From an uncultured bacterium (lineage in GTDB: Bacteria; Bdellovibrionota_C; UBA2361; SZUA-149; CALKYB01), in contig CALKYB010000249.1 in the NCBI GenBank assembly GCA_938003565.1, positions 1 through 17,644 on the forward strand: a stretch of DNA of 17,644 nt, given 5' to 3'. The notes beneath the pieces were generated by a model. It ran no database searches, was not told the origin of the DNA, and was given only the letters and a program-made list of their open reading frames with translations. The first letter of the stretch is position 1. The number at the start of each line of letters is the position of its first letter. Below, piece by piece: positions 1-6,814 of the stretch. Position numbers and translations under genes: made by a program.

Positions 1-123
1 AACAGCTTCTGGAGTGTTCATTGAGCTTGTTAGCATGAAAAAAATCAACAACAAAAATACCACATCAATAAGTGGAGCTAAGTCCAGTTGGAGAGGTATT
101 CTTTTTCGTGACTCAAAGTTCAT
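1..123 (-). CDS. exbD: ExbD/TolR family proton-channel subunit, N-terminal part (cut by left edge)
   Basis: This is the first 41 codons of an ExbD/TolR protein; the rest lies beyond position 1. ExbD works with ExbB in the inner membrane, using the proton gradient to energise TonB for outer-membrane receptor transport. The visible protein has a short basic cytoplasmic N-terminus, then the family signature APLIDVVFLLLIFF (about residues 16-29), whose aspartate at residue 20 is the proton-relay residue of the single transmembrane helix. The ATG at 121-123 lies 17 nt after the exbB stop, so it is very likely cotranscribed with exbB and the receptor upstream. TolR is the alternative name, but linkage to a TonB-dependent receptor favours ExbD. 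A tonB gene might follow outside the window; that is inference. Confidence 0.9.
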   Translation of the reverse strand, partial: MNFESRKRIPLQLDLAPLIDVVFLLLIFFMLTSSMNTPEAV

Positions 124-140
124 GAAGACTTTTTGCTAGA

Positions 141-773
141 CTAGCTTGGTTCTGTCCAATTTTTAAAACGCAGTAAGATTCGAGTAGAAGCGTCACGCAT
201 TGAGGCCTTAGTGTCGTCAATCTTGCCTTCAAAATAATAGTAAAAAGCCATTGTGGGGATTGCTACAATTAGTCCAAGGGCAGTGGTAAGCAGCGCTTCC
301 CAAATTCCCCCTGCTAGCAAAGCTGGGTTAGCAGCAACCTTAGAGCCTTCTAAATCTCTAAAAGCGTTGATCATTCCAAGTACTGTTCCTAGTAGACCAA
401 GTAGTGGTGCTAAATGGGCAATTGCTCCAAGTGGTCTTAAAAAGCTATCCAACTCTCTTAACTCTGCTGAGCCGACCCTAGTCATTTCAGCTTGAAGGTG
501 ATCTTCGCTCAAGTTTTGTTCTGCTTTTCCTCTCAAGGCTGCTTCGATTACGCGAGCTACAGGGGATGAGAAACTAGCTAGCTGTTCAATAGAGGAGTCG
601 ATTGTAGAGCTGCTAATGTTTTTTATTAAGGGGGAGATTTGTTGATATTGTCCCCAAGCAATCTTTCTGAATTGAATAAACTTAAGTATGACAATAGCCA
701 GAGCCAGTACTGAGAGGCTCAGTAGAAGATAGATTACAGGACCACCTTTAAGAATTAGCTCGCTGGGATTCAT
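141..773 (-). CDS. exbB: ExbB/TolQ family proton-channel subunit
   Basis: A 210-aa inner-membrane protein of the MotA/TolQ/ExbB family, which forms the pentameric channel around ExbD that powers TonB. It has an N-terminal membrane helix (about residues 12-33), a cytoplasmic stretch with an amphipathic region, then two closely spaced helices containing the family core LAPLLGLLGTVLGMINAF and, after a Gly-Gly-Ile-Trp-Glu-Ala-Leu segment, TTALGLIVAIPTMAFYYYF. The length is usual for the family. I chose the ATG at 771-773; a TTG two codons upstream (777-779) is also possible, and neither has a good Shine-Dalgarno. It lies 60 nt after the receptor stop and 17 nt before exbD, so receptor-exbB-exbD reads as one operon. 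TolQ is unlikely because no tol-pal genes are visible. Confidence 0.92.
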   Translation of the reverse strand: MNPSELILKGGPVIYLLLSLSVLALAIVILKFIQFRKIAWGQYQQISPLIKNISSSTIDSSIEQLASFSSPVARVIEAALRGKAEQNLSEDHLQAEMTRVGSAELRELDSFLRPLGAIAHLAPLLGLLGTVLGMINAFRDLEGSKVAANPALLAGGIWEALLTTALGLIVAIPTMAFYYYFEGKIDDTKASMRDASTRILLRFKNWTEPS

Positions 774-833
774 TGACAATACAGTCTAAATTAAAGTGTC
801 TAAAAATAAGTAACGCATGAGAGCAAGTCCGAC

Positions 834-3053
834 TTAAAAGTCGAACTTTACTCCCGATATAAATGTAATTGGCCGACCCGGTCTTGCGCCTGCTGGACGA
901 CGAGCTACTACATACTCTTCATCGCTTAAGTTTTCAATGGTAGCAAAAAGCCTCGTGTTTTCCCTAATTTCGAACTCTCCAGTTAGGTCTGTAACAAAGT
1001 AGCTGTCAGTCTTGTCGCTGCTTGCAAGCCCAGCTTCGCCAGCTGCAGTGGTCATTGAGTCCATAAAGCTAGCATCAGCTCTGAGAAGCCAATTTTCCTG
1101 CTCTACCCCGAGGCTAAGGCTAAGTTGGTGCTCAGGCACATAGGGAAGTTTATCTCCTGAGCTAACAAGTCCAAAAAAATCACTATCAAAGCTACTGTCA
1201 AATTCCGCATTGGTATAAGTATAGGCAAGCCTTGCGGGTAGAGAAACAGTTTCGTAATTGAGCTCATTTGAGAGATCATATGCCACTTCAAATTCAAGTC
1301 CATAGATCTTAACCGAGCCTGCATTAAACAAGTCTCCAGTTCCTTCTCCGCCACCTGATAAAGTATCTTCACCAAGCAGGTTGTCGTAGTCATTGAAAAA
1401 CAAAACTAGCTGGGTAGCGAAAGAGTCTAGTTCTGAGCGCGCACCGATCTCAAAGTTAACGCTTTCTTCCTCTTTAACTCCGTCCTTAGACTGTGGGCCT
1501 GGAGGGCTAAAGCCTTTGTGGATGCCAGCAAATCCAGTTAGTAAAGTATGAAACTCATAACTTAAGCCTAAGCCTGGAACAAAAGAGTTAATGCTGGTGT
1601 CATTCTCTGCGAGGGAGAGACCGTTTCTCTCGGCATCGTTTTTACCAAAATCTGCTCGATTGTAGTCAATTGTCTCAAAGCGAAATCCTGGAGTTAGGGT
1701 GAGGCGATCGGCGCTAATTTTATCCTGAACAGATAAAGCCCAAGCTTCGGCTGAACCAATGCGGTTAGCCTGGCTCCCAGGAGAGCCTTTGGAAGTTAGA
1801 ACTAATTTACCATTGTCCATCCGGTATTTATCTTCAAATTGAAAGCGGTCTTCCTCATCTTTATGGTATCGAAGCCCTATTTCAATTTCATGCTCGAGCT
1901 CTTTATCCAAAATAGTATGATTCAAGCGAGCTACACCAACTGATTGCCAACCCTTTGATTCATACTCTCGCGCATTACTTCTAAGAGTAAGAGCGTCATC
2001 CTCACTTGCTAATCCTTTTAGGATCCCTAGGTTGAGGTCATTAGCAGATGGATTTCTAAAGACACCAGCCAAACTAGCTCCTCTTACGCTTTGAAGTTTG
2101 TACCAGTCTCTTTTTGTTTCGTTGTAGTAGAGCGTGTTTGTTAGGCTGACTTGTTTGGAAGTTTCCAATTTGTGAGTCAAATAAACCTGGCTATGTTCTA
2201 CATTGATATTGTCTAGCTGACTTGCAGCGTAGCGCTGGAAGGGATTTTCATTGAAGTCTTCTTGGCTAATTCCTAAGTAAGTATCATTAGAAGACTGGTC
2301 AGAGGACTGTAGCTTCAGCTCAAGAGCCTGTCTAACGTCCGTTTCGTCTGAAGGAGTATTGATTCGAAACTTTGCAGAGTAGTCTTCTAAATCAAATCCT
2401 GTATTCTCTCCGCCTGGAAGTTCCTTGAAACCGTCAGTTTCAAACTGCCAAGTTTCAAGCATGAAGCCGCCTTGCTCAAAGCTCTTTCCAAACGTGGTGT
2501 AGATTTTTTTGGTGCTATCGTTGCCAACTGCAAGGGTGGTATCGAAATTATCTTTTTTTGGAATTGGTGTTGAAAGAAGGTTTATCGAACCCCCTGTAGT
2601 GTAGGGACCATACTTTATTTGACCAGCTCCTTTTAGAACCTCAACTCCTTTCATACGTCCAGCAGTCGGAAAATAGTAAGCCGAAGGAGCAGCGTAGGGA
2701 GCTGGGGCAACCAGTATACCATCTTCCATTAAAGTTATATTAGCACTTCTCTCACTTGGCGTTCCTCGCAGGCCAATATTGGGCCGAAGGCCATACCCTT
2801 CTTCTTCCTGCAGATTGACGCCCGGCACGTCTCGGAGAATTCTATTGATGTCTCCAGCTGTGTTGTTTTTAGCCGCAAGCGATTCTTCATTTAGATAATA
2901 AGCAGAGCCTGGAATTTCCTTGAGTGTGGCTTTGTCAGTGGTGATTGTAAGTTCATCGAGAGCATTGATGTTGCGTTGGGTTTTGTCCTCAGCTACCGAG
3001 TAGTTGGTACAGATGAGAATTAGAATGGCAAGGAGGGTTATTCGACGCTTCAT
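834..3053 (-). CDS. TonB-dependent outer-membrane receptor, FecA-like
   Basis: A 739-aa outer-membrane active transporter. It has a signal peptide (about 1-21, cut near SVA), a TonB box DELTITTD at about residues 33-40, a plug domain with PGVNLQEEEGYGLRPNIGLRG and the run DGILVAPAPYAAPS...GPYTTGGSINLLSTPIP, then a long beta-barrel ending in phenylalanine (GVKFDF), the usual barrel-insertion signal. The plug pattern GLRG...R...LMEDG...P..PYA...GPYTTGG resembles FecA, the ferric-dicitrate receptor, so a ferric complex or another metal chelate is the likely substrate; this is inference. Only about ten residues separate the signal peptide from the TonB box, so the N-terminal signalling (STN) domain of true FecA is absent and surface signalling to a sigma factor is not expected. 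It is first in the operon with exbB and exbD. The Shine-Dalgarno before the ATG is weak. Confidence 0.9.
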   Translation of the reverse strand: MKRRITLLAILILICTNYSVAEDKTQRNINALDELTITTDKATLKEIPGSAYYLNEESLAAKNNTAGDINRILRDVPGVNLQEEEGYGLRPNIGLRGTPSERSANITLMEDGILVAPAPYAAPSAYYFPTAGRMKGVEVLKGAGQIKYGPYTTGGSINLLSTPIPKKDNFDTTLAVGNDSTKKIYTTFGKSFEQGGFMLETWQFETDGFKELPGGENTGFDLEDYSAKFRINTPSDETDVRQALELKLQSSDQSSNDTYLGISQEDFNENPFQRYAASQLDNINVEHSQVYLTHKLETSKQVSLTNTLYYNETKRDWYKLQSVRGASLAGVFRNPSANDLNLGILKGLASEDDALTLRSNAREYESKGWQSVGVARLNHTILDKELEHEIEIGLRYHKDEEDRFQFEDKYRMDNGKLVLTSKGSPGSQANRIGSAEAWALSVQDKISADRLTLTPGFRFETIDYNRADFGKNDAERNGLSLAENDTSINSFVPGLGLSYEFHTLLTGFAGIHKGFSPPGPQSKDGVKEEESVNFEIGARSELDSFATQLVLFFNDYDNLLGEDTLSGGGEGTGDLFNAGSVKIYGLEFEVAYDLSNELNYETVSLPARLAYTYTNAEFDSSFDSDFFGLVSSGDKLPYVPEHQLSLSLGVEQENWLLRADASFMDSMTTAAGEAGLASSDKTDSYFVTDLTGEFEIRENTRLFATIENLSDEEYVVARRPAGARPGRPITFISGVKFDF

Positions 3054-3129
3054 GATTACCTATAGTTCTATGATTGAGTATCAAAACAAAAAGCTGGTCC
3101 TAAGTAGACTAGCCAATCAGTGGCTTGGA

Positions 3130-3156
3130 ACTATAAGTAATTGTTTGGCATGTCAA
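3130..3156 (-). promoter_or_regulatory. Putative sigma70-type promoter of the receptor-exbBD operon
   Basis: Read on the minus strand, TTGACA (3151-3156, all six consensus bases) is followed after 15 nt by TATAGT (3130-3135, five of six). The spacing is 2 nt shorter than ideal, which often marks promoters that need an activator. Transcription would start near 3123, leaving a leader of about 70 nt. The motif match is seen; promoter activity is inferred. Confidence 0.5.
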
Positions 3157-3164
3157 GTAATTGT
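3135..3164. repeat. Perfect 10-bp direct repeat, 20-bp period, over the receptor promoter
   Basis: AAGTAATTGT occurs at 3135-3144 and again at 3155-3164 on the plus strand, exactly 20 bp apart. One copy touches the -10 box and the other touches the -35 box of the candidate promoter. Two half-sites on the same DNA face about two helical turns apart suit a dimeric regulator bound head to tail. It does not resemble a Fur box. The repeat is seen; operator function is inferred. Confidence 0.45.
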
Positions 3165-3229
3165 GCCGGTAGGCGAGTTGTTTATTAAATAAGTTTGATA
3201 TTGGCTAAAGCTCGGGGAAAAACCTTATT

Positions 3230-3269
3230 AAAAACAACGGGCGGGCGGTCTTAGTGACACAGTCCCGCC
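3230..3269 (-). terminator. Candidate intrinsic terminator after the small hydrophobic ORF
   Basis: On the minus strand GGCGGG (3264-3269) pairs with CCCGCC (3240-3245) across an 18-nt loop, and after a five-base gap comes TTTTT (3230-3234). The GC-only stem and U-run fit an intrinsic terminator 8 nt downstream of the stop codon of the 26-codon ORF. The long loop lowers confidence. Confidence 0.45.
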
Positions 3270-3276
3270 AGAAATT

Positions 3277-3357
3277 TCACCCGGAGGATGCTGGCATTCT
3301 TCGTGGTATAACAACGAGAGCCAGAAAGCTTATTATCAGGCAAATTATTAATGACAT
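3277..3357 (-). CDS. Candidate 26-aa hydrophobic small membrane peptide
   Basis: A short reading frame that encodes MSLIICLIISFLALVVIP, then a basic hydrophilic tail starting RRMPASSG, then TGA. About seventeen of the first eighteen residues are apolar or small, enough for one membrane helix, and the basic tail would anchor one end. The ATG (3355-3357) has a strong AAGGA Shine-Dalgarno at 3367-3371 with 9-nt spacing. A perfect TATAAT lies at 3408-3413 and a terminator-like hairpin at 3230-3269, so it reads as a stand-alone unit in front of the receptor operon. Size and architecture recall small membrane stress peptides or type I toxins, but I recognise no family. It could also be a leader peptide, or a chance ORF inside a structured RNA leader. 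Confidence 0.45.
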   Translation of the reverse strand: MSLIICLIISFLALVVIPRRMPASSG

Positions 3358-3383
3358 GTTTAAGTATCCTTTTTTACTTGTGG

Positions 3384-3413
3384 AGTTGAATACATCAACT
3401 AGAACCGATTATA
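3384..3413 (-). promoter_or_regulatory. -10 element and 5' stem-loop of the small hydrophobic unit
   Basis: On the minus strand a perfect TATAAT occurs at 3408-3413. No convincing -35 is seen 16-18 nt upstream. Transcription from it would begin near 3401, and the first bases of that RNA fold as AGTTGA-TGTAT-TCAACT (3384-3400), a six-base-pair stem with a five-base loop. A 5'-terminal hairpin often protects small mRNAs; that role is inferred. Confidence 0.4.
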
Positions 3414-3654
3414 TCCGAGCCTAGCCAGTTGAAAAGTAGCCTAGAGCTTCCAATCAACTTGCTAAATTCGATTTAACAGTGACTGTTTCTCTCACTGCTA
3501 TTTATGCCCATATTTAAAAAAGCGCCTGTATCTAGCAGAATTATGAAATAACACCAGTCTTTTGATGTAAAAAATATCGTTAAATTGAATTATTTTTCAT
3601 GGTTCTAGAAACTGGAAAATCGTCTAGATTTAGGCCATTTAGGTCGTTGGGCTT

Positions 3655-3748
3655 AATACACTATAAATATTATACATTTAGTTTCAAAAATCGTATAAGA
3701 ACCAGCTCAGTCGTGCAGGGCTTGATTAAATGATAAATTTAGTGTATT
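3655..3748. repeat. Separated 9-bp inverted repeat reaching the kinase -10 box
   Basis: AATACACTA (3655-3663) and its exact complement TAGTGTATT (3740-3748) are about 85 bp apart centre to centre, near eight helical turns. The second copy overlaps the end of the spacer and the -10 box of the candidate kinase promoter. This suits paired operators with looping, but 9-bp AT-rich matches can arise by chance in this region. Confidence 0.3.
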
Positions 3749-3750
3749 AT
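3722..3750 (+). promoter_or_regulatory. Putative sigma70-type promoter for the tyrosine kinase gene
   Basis: TTGATT (3722-3727) and TATTAT (3745-3750) are separated by exactly 17 nt. The match is four of six and five of six to consensus. A start near 3757 would give a leader of about 120 nt before the ATG at 3878. Confidence 0.5.
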
Positions 3751-3877
3751 TTACCTCCGCAACTGATCCATTTTCATGGGCCTTTGTTGTATCGGCTTGG
3801 CGGTCTAACACTAACCTAAATCGCCTAGTAGTAAGTAATTTTTGAGAGCTGAAGTAGTAAAAAGTTGGAGTAGGAAT

Positions 3878-4714
3878 ATGGCAGTCATAGAGCTGACAGA
3901 AAAGCTTGATAGTAATGATAACTTACCTATCAGATCGCTTGGAATTAAGACTGGTAAAGCTAGAAATATTGATCCCGATGGGAAAGGTATGCGTGCGCTA
4001 AATCAAGGTCAGATTTTCATTGCCGATGGAGCTATAACCAATCATCCAGCAGCAGAGCGTTTTCGGATCCTTCGTGCTCAGCTAGATCGTAAAAATAGAA
4101 CTGGATCTAAGCGTCTCCAGGTAATTTCAATAGGAAGTGCCATACCTCAAGAAGGTAAAACAGTTGTTGCTGTGAACTTGGCTCGCGCCCTTGGCCGTGA
4201 TGAGAGTAAACGCGCACTTCTAATCGACTGTGATATGCGAAAAGCTAGTGTTCATCGATACTTTGATTTGCGGGAAGATCCAGGCTTTAGTGAAGTGCTT
4301 AATGGTAAGTTGAGTATTGGTGAGGCGATTCAGGCGGTCTCGCCTGGACTAGATGTTTTAACGGCCGGAAGTCCTCTTGCGGACCCAACAATTCATGTTG
4401 AGAGCTCAGAGTTTGTTGCTTATTTAGAAGAGCTGAGAAATTACTATCACTACATCGTGCTAGATTGTCCGCCAGTGCTACTTTGCCCTGAGCCAATAAC
4501 CATCAGTAGTGTTACTGATGGCACTCTTTTAGTCCTCCGAGCATGGAAGACGGATAAGCGTCTGGTTCAAGACGCGCTTAAGTTAGTTGGGAAAGAGAAG
4601 ATCATTGGCGCTGTGGTTAATGGTAGCTTTGATACTTCAAAGAGCTATCAATCCTATGACTATTATGGCTATTACGAGCATGCCGGTAAGCGAAAAGCTG
4701 CAGAGGAGTCCTAA
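3878..4714 (+). CDS. BY-type tyrosine autokinase, CpsD/CapB class
   Basis: A 278-aa cytoplasmic bacterial tyrosine kinase, the kind that controls chain length or export of surface polysaccharide by cycles of autophosphorylation. Visible motifs, in order: the oligomerisation signature E60-x2-R63-x2-R66; Walker A around IPQEGKT (Lys94); Walker A' LLIDCDMR (Asp117, Asp119); Walker B IVLDCPP (Asp196); and a C-terminal tyrosine cluster with Tyr257, 260, 262, 263, 265 and 266, the usual autophosphorylation tail. No membrane helices or Wzz domain are fused, so it is the split Gram-positive/CapB style, which normally needs a separate membrane activator; none is visible here. I chose ATG 3878, with GGAG at 3867-3870, over the in-frame TTG at 3842, which has no Shine-Dalgarno. 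ParA/MinD-like ATPases are related, but the Tyr tail settles the call. A mannose-6-phosphate isomerase lies two genes downstream. Confidence 0.88.
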   Translation: MAVIELTEKLDSNDNLPIRSLGIKTGKARNIDPDGKGMRALNQGQIFIADGAITNHPAAERFRILRAQLDRKNRTGSKRLQVISIGSAIPQEGKTVVAVNLARALGRDESKRALLIDCDMRKASVHRYFDLREDPGFSEVLNGKLSIGEAIQAVSPGLDVLTAGSPLADPTIHVESSEFVAYLEELRNYYHYIVLDCPPVLLCPEPITISSVTDGTLLVLRAWKTDKRLVQDALKLVGKEKIIGAVVNGSFDTSKSYQSYDYYGYYEHAGKRKAAEES

Positions 4715-4717
4715 GGG

Positions 4718-4772
4718 GCTGCCTCTAGTTTGACCTTGGGCAGCGATTCGATGAATCGGCTTCATTCTTTTT
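4718..4772 (+). terminator. Candidate terminator after the tyrosine kinase
   Basis: Two adjacent stems follow the stop codon: GCTGCC (4718-4723) with GGCAGC (4739-4744), then CGATTC-GAT-GAATCG (4744-4758), sharing one base. A T-rich tail ends in TTTTT at about 4768-4772. The gap between stem and U-run is long, so efficiency is uncertain. A further 7-bp inverted repeat, TCTAAAC/GTTTAGA at 4813-4834, lies before the next gene. Confidence 0.4.
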
Positions 4773-4878
4773 GGACAAGAATTAACACTGCCAAATACAA
4801 AAGCATATTGAGTCTAAACTTAAACTGGTTTAGAGTTATCCTAGTAAAGTTCACGTTAATAAACTTGCGGATTGCCCT

Positions 4879-5532
4879 ATGTCTAAATATCTAAGAGTCC
4901 TTTTATGTTTACTCGTTGTTGTTCTTTTCTCGGCGTGCCGCTTTAAATCACCAACTTTGGCTGAACAAGCAGAACTTGGTAATCGAGGAGTATTCTCAGG
5001 AGGCAAGCCTGCTTGGGCTGGCTCAACGGCTGGGGCAAATAGAGCTGCAATTAGGAACTCTGGTGCAATCCCTGAGACTTTTAGCACTCCCTTAAGTGTT
5101 ACATCTGATCAATCAGTCGCCGAACAAACGATTGCTAGGAATTCCAAAGTTGTGGCTAAGGTTTCTGATCCGGTAAACACTTCTGCAGAAGTAGAAAAAT
5201 CTTTAGCGGCGGCTCAGGCAAATCCTACTATTACCTCTGTAGATAAAAACTCTCCACTTGATCGCATAGCTGCCGCTTGTCCTGGGGTTGATCAGTCAGC
5301 GCAAGATACCCTTCTCTCAACTTCCTTAGCTAGTCGTATTGCTAGTTACGAGGGGCTTACGAAACGCTGTCCTTCGAGTAAGGATTTACTTACTTGGTTG
5401 GCTAGAGATTACTTAAAAGCTGGTCGTCCTGAAGCTGCGGAGAGTGCGGTTCGCAGGGCTTTAGTGCTTGATCCTGATTTTAGTGAAGCTCAAGGCGTGT
5501 TGAGAAAAGCCCTCACAGTATTAGGTAAGTAG
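4879..5532 (+). CDS. Lipoprotein with C-terminal TPR-like repeats
   Basis: A 217-aa predicted lipoprotein. The N-terminus MSKYLRVLLC...VVVLFSAC is a lipoprotein signal with lipobox LFSAC; Cys20 would be lipidated after signal peptidase II cleavage. Residue 21 is Arg rather than Asp, so outer-membrane sorting is plausible. The middle (about 30-130) is a low-complexity Ala/Ser/Val-rich region without recognisable domain. The end (about 155-215) has two helical repeats with TPR character: LTWLARDYLKAGRPEAAESA and ALVLDPDFSEAQ. TPR lipoproteins often serve as assembly scaffolds in polysaccharide or outer-membrane complexes; no specific partner can be named. The Shine-Dalgarno is poor. It lies 164 nt after the kinase and 37 nt before manA, so it may be cotranscribed with manA. 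Confidence 0.75.
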   Translation: MSKYLRVLLCLLVVVLFSACRFKSPTLAEQAELGNRGVFSGGKPAWAGSTAGANRAAIRNSGAIPETFSTPLSVTSDQSVAEQTIARNSKVVAKVSDPVNTSAEVEKSLAAAQANPTITSVDKNSPLDRIAAACPGVDQSAQDTLLSTSLASRIASYEGLTKRCPSSKDLLTWLARDYLKAGRPEAAESAVRRALVLDPDFSEAQGVLRKALTVLGK

Positions 5533-5569
5533 GCTCAAGCATAAGAATAAGTGGTCCGACAAGTTTACT

Positions 5570-6814
5570 ATGATAAATCGAGACCTTTTGCGCTTTCCGC
5601 TTTTTCTAGCCCCAACTATTAAAAACTATCATTGGGGCAAACTTGCCTCTGAATCACTAGTAGCGAAGCTAAGCTCTACCAATAGTAAGCTTAAAGAAGA
5701 GCCTTATGCGGAGCTTTGGTTTGGGGCCCATCCTAGCTCTAGCTCTGAAGTAAAGTTGCCAGATGGCAGCCAGCATAGTTTAGCCCAGCTAATACAACAA
5801 AACCCAAAAGAACTTTTAGGCGATAAGATAGCTCTAGAATATAGCGGCACCTTGCCTTTTCTATTCAAAATTCTATCCGTTGCTAAGCCTTTGTCCATTC
5901 AAGTTCATCCGGATTTGCCGTTGGCGGCTGAGCTGCACCGTCGAGATCCGGAGCACTATCCGGACACTAATCACAAACCAGAGATTTGCTTAGCTCAAAC
6001 TAAAGTCGAGATGCTCTATGGGTTTCGCCCTAGGGATAAGCTGGCTGCGTCTCTGGAGTCTTGTCCGGAGTTGTTAAAAGTATTAGAGGCAAAGATTGCT
6101 CTGGATTCCTTTGATACACTTTCAGTTTCTGACTTCTCTAAGCTTACTGAGAAGATATATCGTAGTGTTTTAACTCTGTCAGACTCCCATATTCGCGACG
6201 TTTGTCTAGGAGTTTACCAAAGACTCGAGCAGTCTGGGGCTCAATCTCCAGAAGAGAAGTGGATTCAATCCCTTTCAGCCACTTATCCTGACGGGGATGT
6301 TGGTCTTCTGTCGTTTTACCTACTCAATCTCTTAGAGTTGAAACCCGGCGAAGCTATTGCTTCCGTTCCTGGCGTTCCTCATGCTTATTTATCGGGCGAC
6401 CTGGTAGAGTGTATGGCAAACTGTGACAACACGATTCGAGCAGGCCTAACTCCAAAGTTTAAAGATATCCCAACTTTATTGGATATGGTGGACTATGGAT
6501 TTACTGATACTCCCAGAGCTGGTGTTAGTGTCAATGGTGCAGAGCGCATTTATGAGACCGGAGCTAAAGAGTTCTCAATTAGAGAATTCAACTCCACGGA
6601 AAAATTTAGCAGCGTTTTAGAAAATGTTGGCCCAGCAATACTATTTTGTTTGCAAGGCGAAGGAGAGGTTTCAGTTGCGACTGCTCGGCAAAAAAAACAA
6701 ATGACCCCTGGAGAGGCGTTATTTGTTCCAGCTTCTCTAGAGAAGCTGGAACTATCCGCTTCTGGGCAGTTCTTTCTTGCACAAACCCCTAACTCTGGGA
6801 TGGCTTCTACTTAG
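5570..6814 (+). CDS. manA: Mannose-6-phosphate isomerase, class I
   Basis: A 414-aa zinc enzyme that interconverts fructose 6-phosphate and mannose 6-phosphate, feeding GDP-mannose for polysaccharides or allowing mannose use. Zinc ligands are visible at Gln111 and His113 (QVHPD), Glu138 (NHKPE) and His271 (PHAYLSG). The family run CMANCDNTIRAGLTPKFKD follows, with Arg290 in the active site. The N-terminus has the usual NYHWG and AELWFGAHP motifs. Length fits class I enzymes (about 390-420 aa), not the short Bacillus type or the bifunctional GMP form. The start ATG has no clear Shine-Dalgarno, but residue 4 onward already fits the family. Its 3' end overlaps the convergent HiPIP gene by 8 nt. 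Placement near a tyrosine kinase suggests an exopolysaccharide role, which is inference. Confidence 0.93.
   Translation: MINRDLLRFPLFLAPTIKNYHWGKLASESLVAKLSSTNSKLKEEPYAELWFGAHPSSSSEVKLPDGSQHSLAQLIQQNPKELLGDKIALEYSGTLPFLFKILSVAKPLSIQVHPDLPLAAELHRRDPEHYPDTNHKPEICLAQTKVEMLYGFRPRDKLAASLESCPELLKVLEAKIALDSFDTLSVSDFSKLTEKIYRSVLTLSDSHIRDVCLGVYQRLEQSGAQSPEEKWIQSLSATYPDGDVGLLSFYLLNLLELKPGEAIASVPGVPHAYLSGDLVECMANCDNTIRAGLTPKFKDIPTLLDMVDYGFTDTPRAGVSVNGAERIYETGAKEFSIREFNSTEKFSSVLENVGPAILFCLQGEGEVSVATARQKKQMTPGEALFVPASLEKLELSASGQFFLAQTPNSGMAST

Larger units (their letters stand above)
3054..3877. other. Intergenic region between the receptor operon and the tyrosine kinase
   Basis: About 820 nt between divergent genes. 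It holds, in order, the receptor promoter with its direct repeat, the candidate small-peptide unit (3230-3413, minus strand), a 13-bp palindrome with one central base (3475-3487), and the kinase promoter (3722-3750) with a distant inverted repeat. An in-frame TTG at 3842 upstream of the kinase ATG is an alternative start for that gene. I see no tRNA, rRNA or transposon ends. Confidence 0.6.

Noticed and set aside
3240..3290. Cobalamin-riboswitch-like motifs on the minus strand (GGTGAAATTTC, ACTGTG and AGACCGCC in that order) upstream of the TonB-dependent receptor.
   Set aside because: The GGGAA core is missing, the 3' box has no upstream pairing partner other than the GGCGGG inside the same element, and the bases are explained by a small ORF plus terminator. 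A covariance-model search would settle it.
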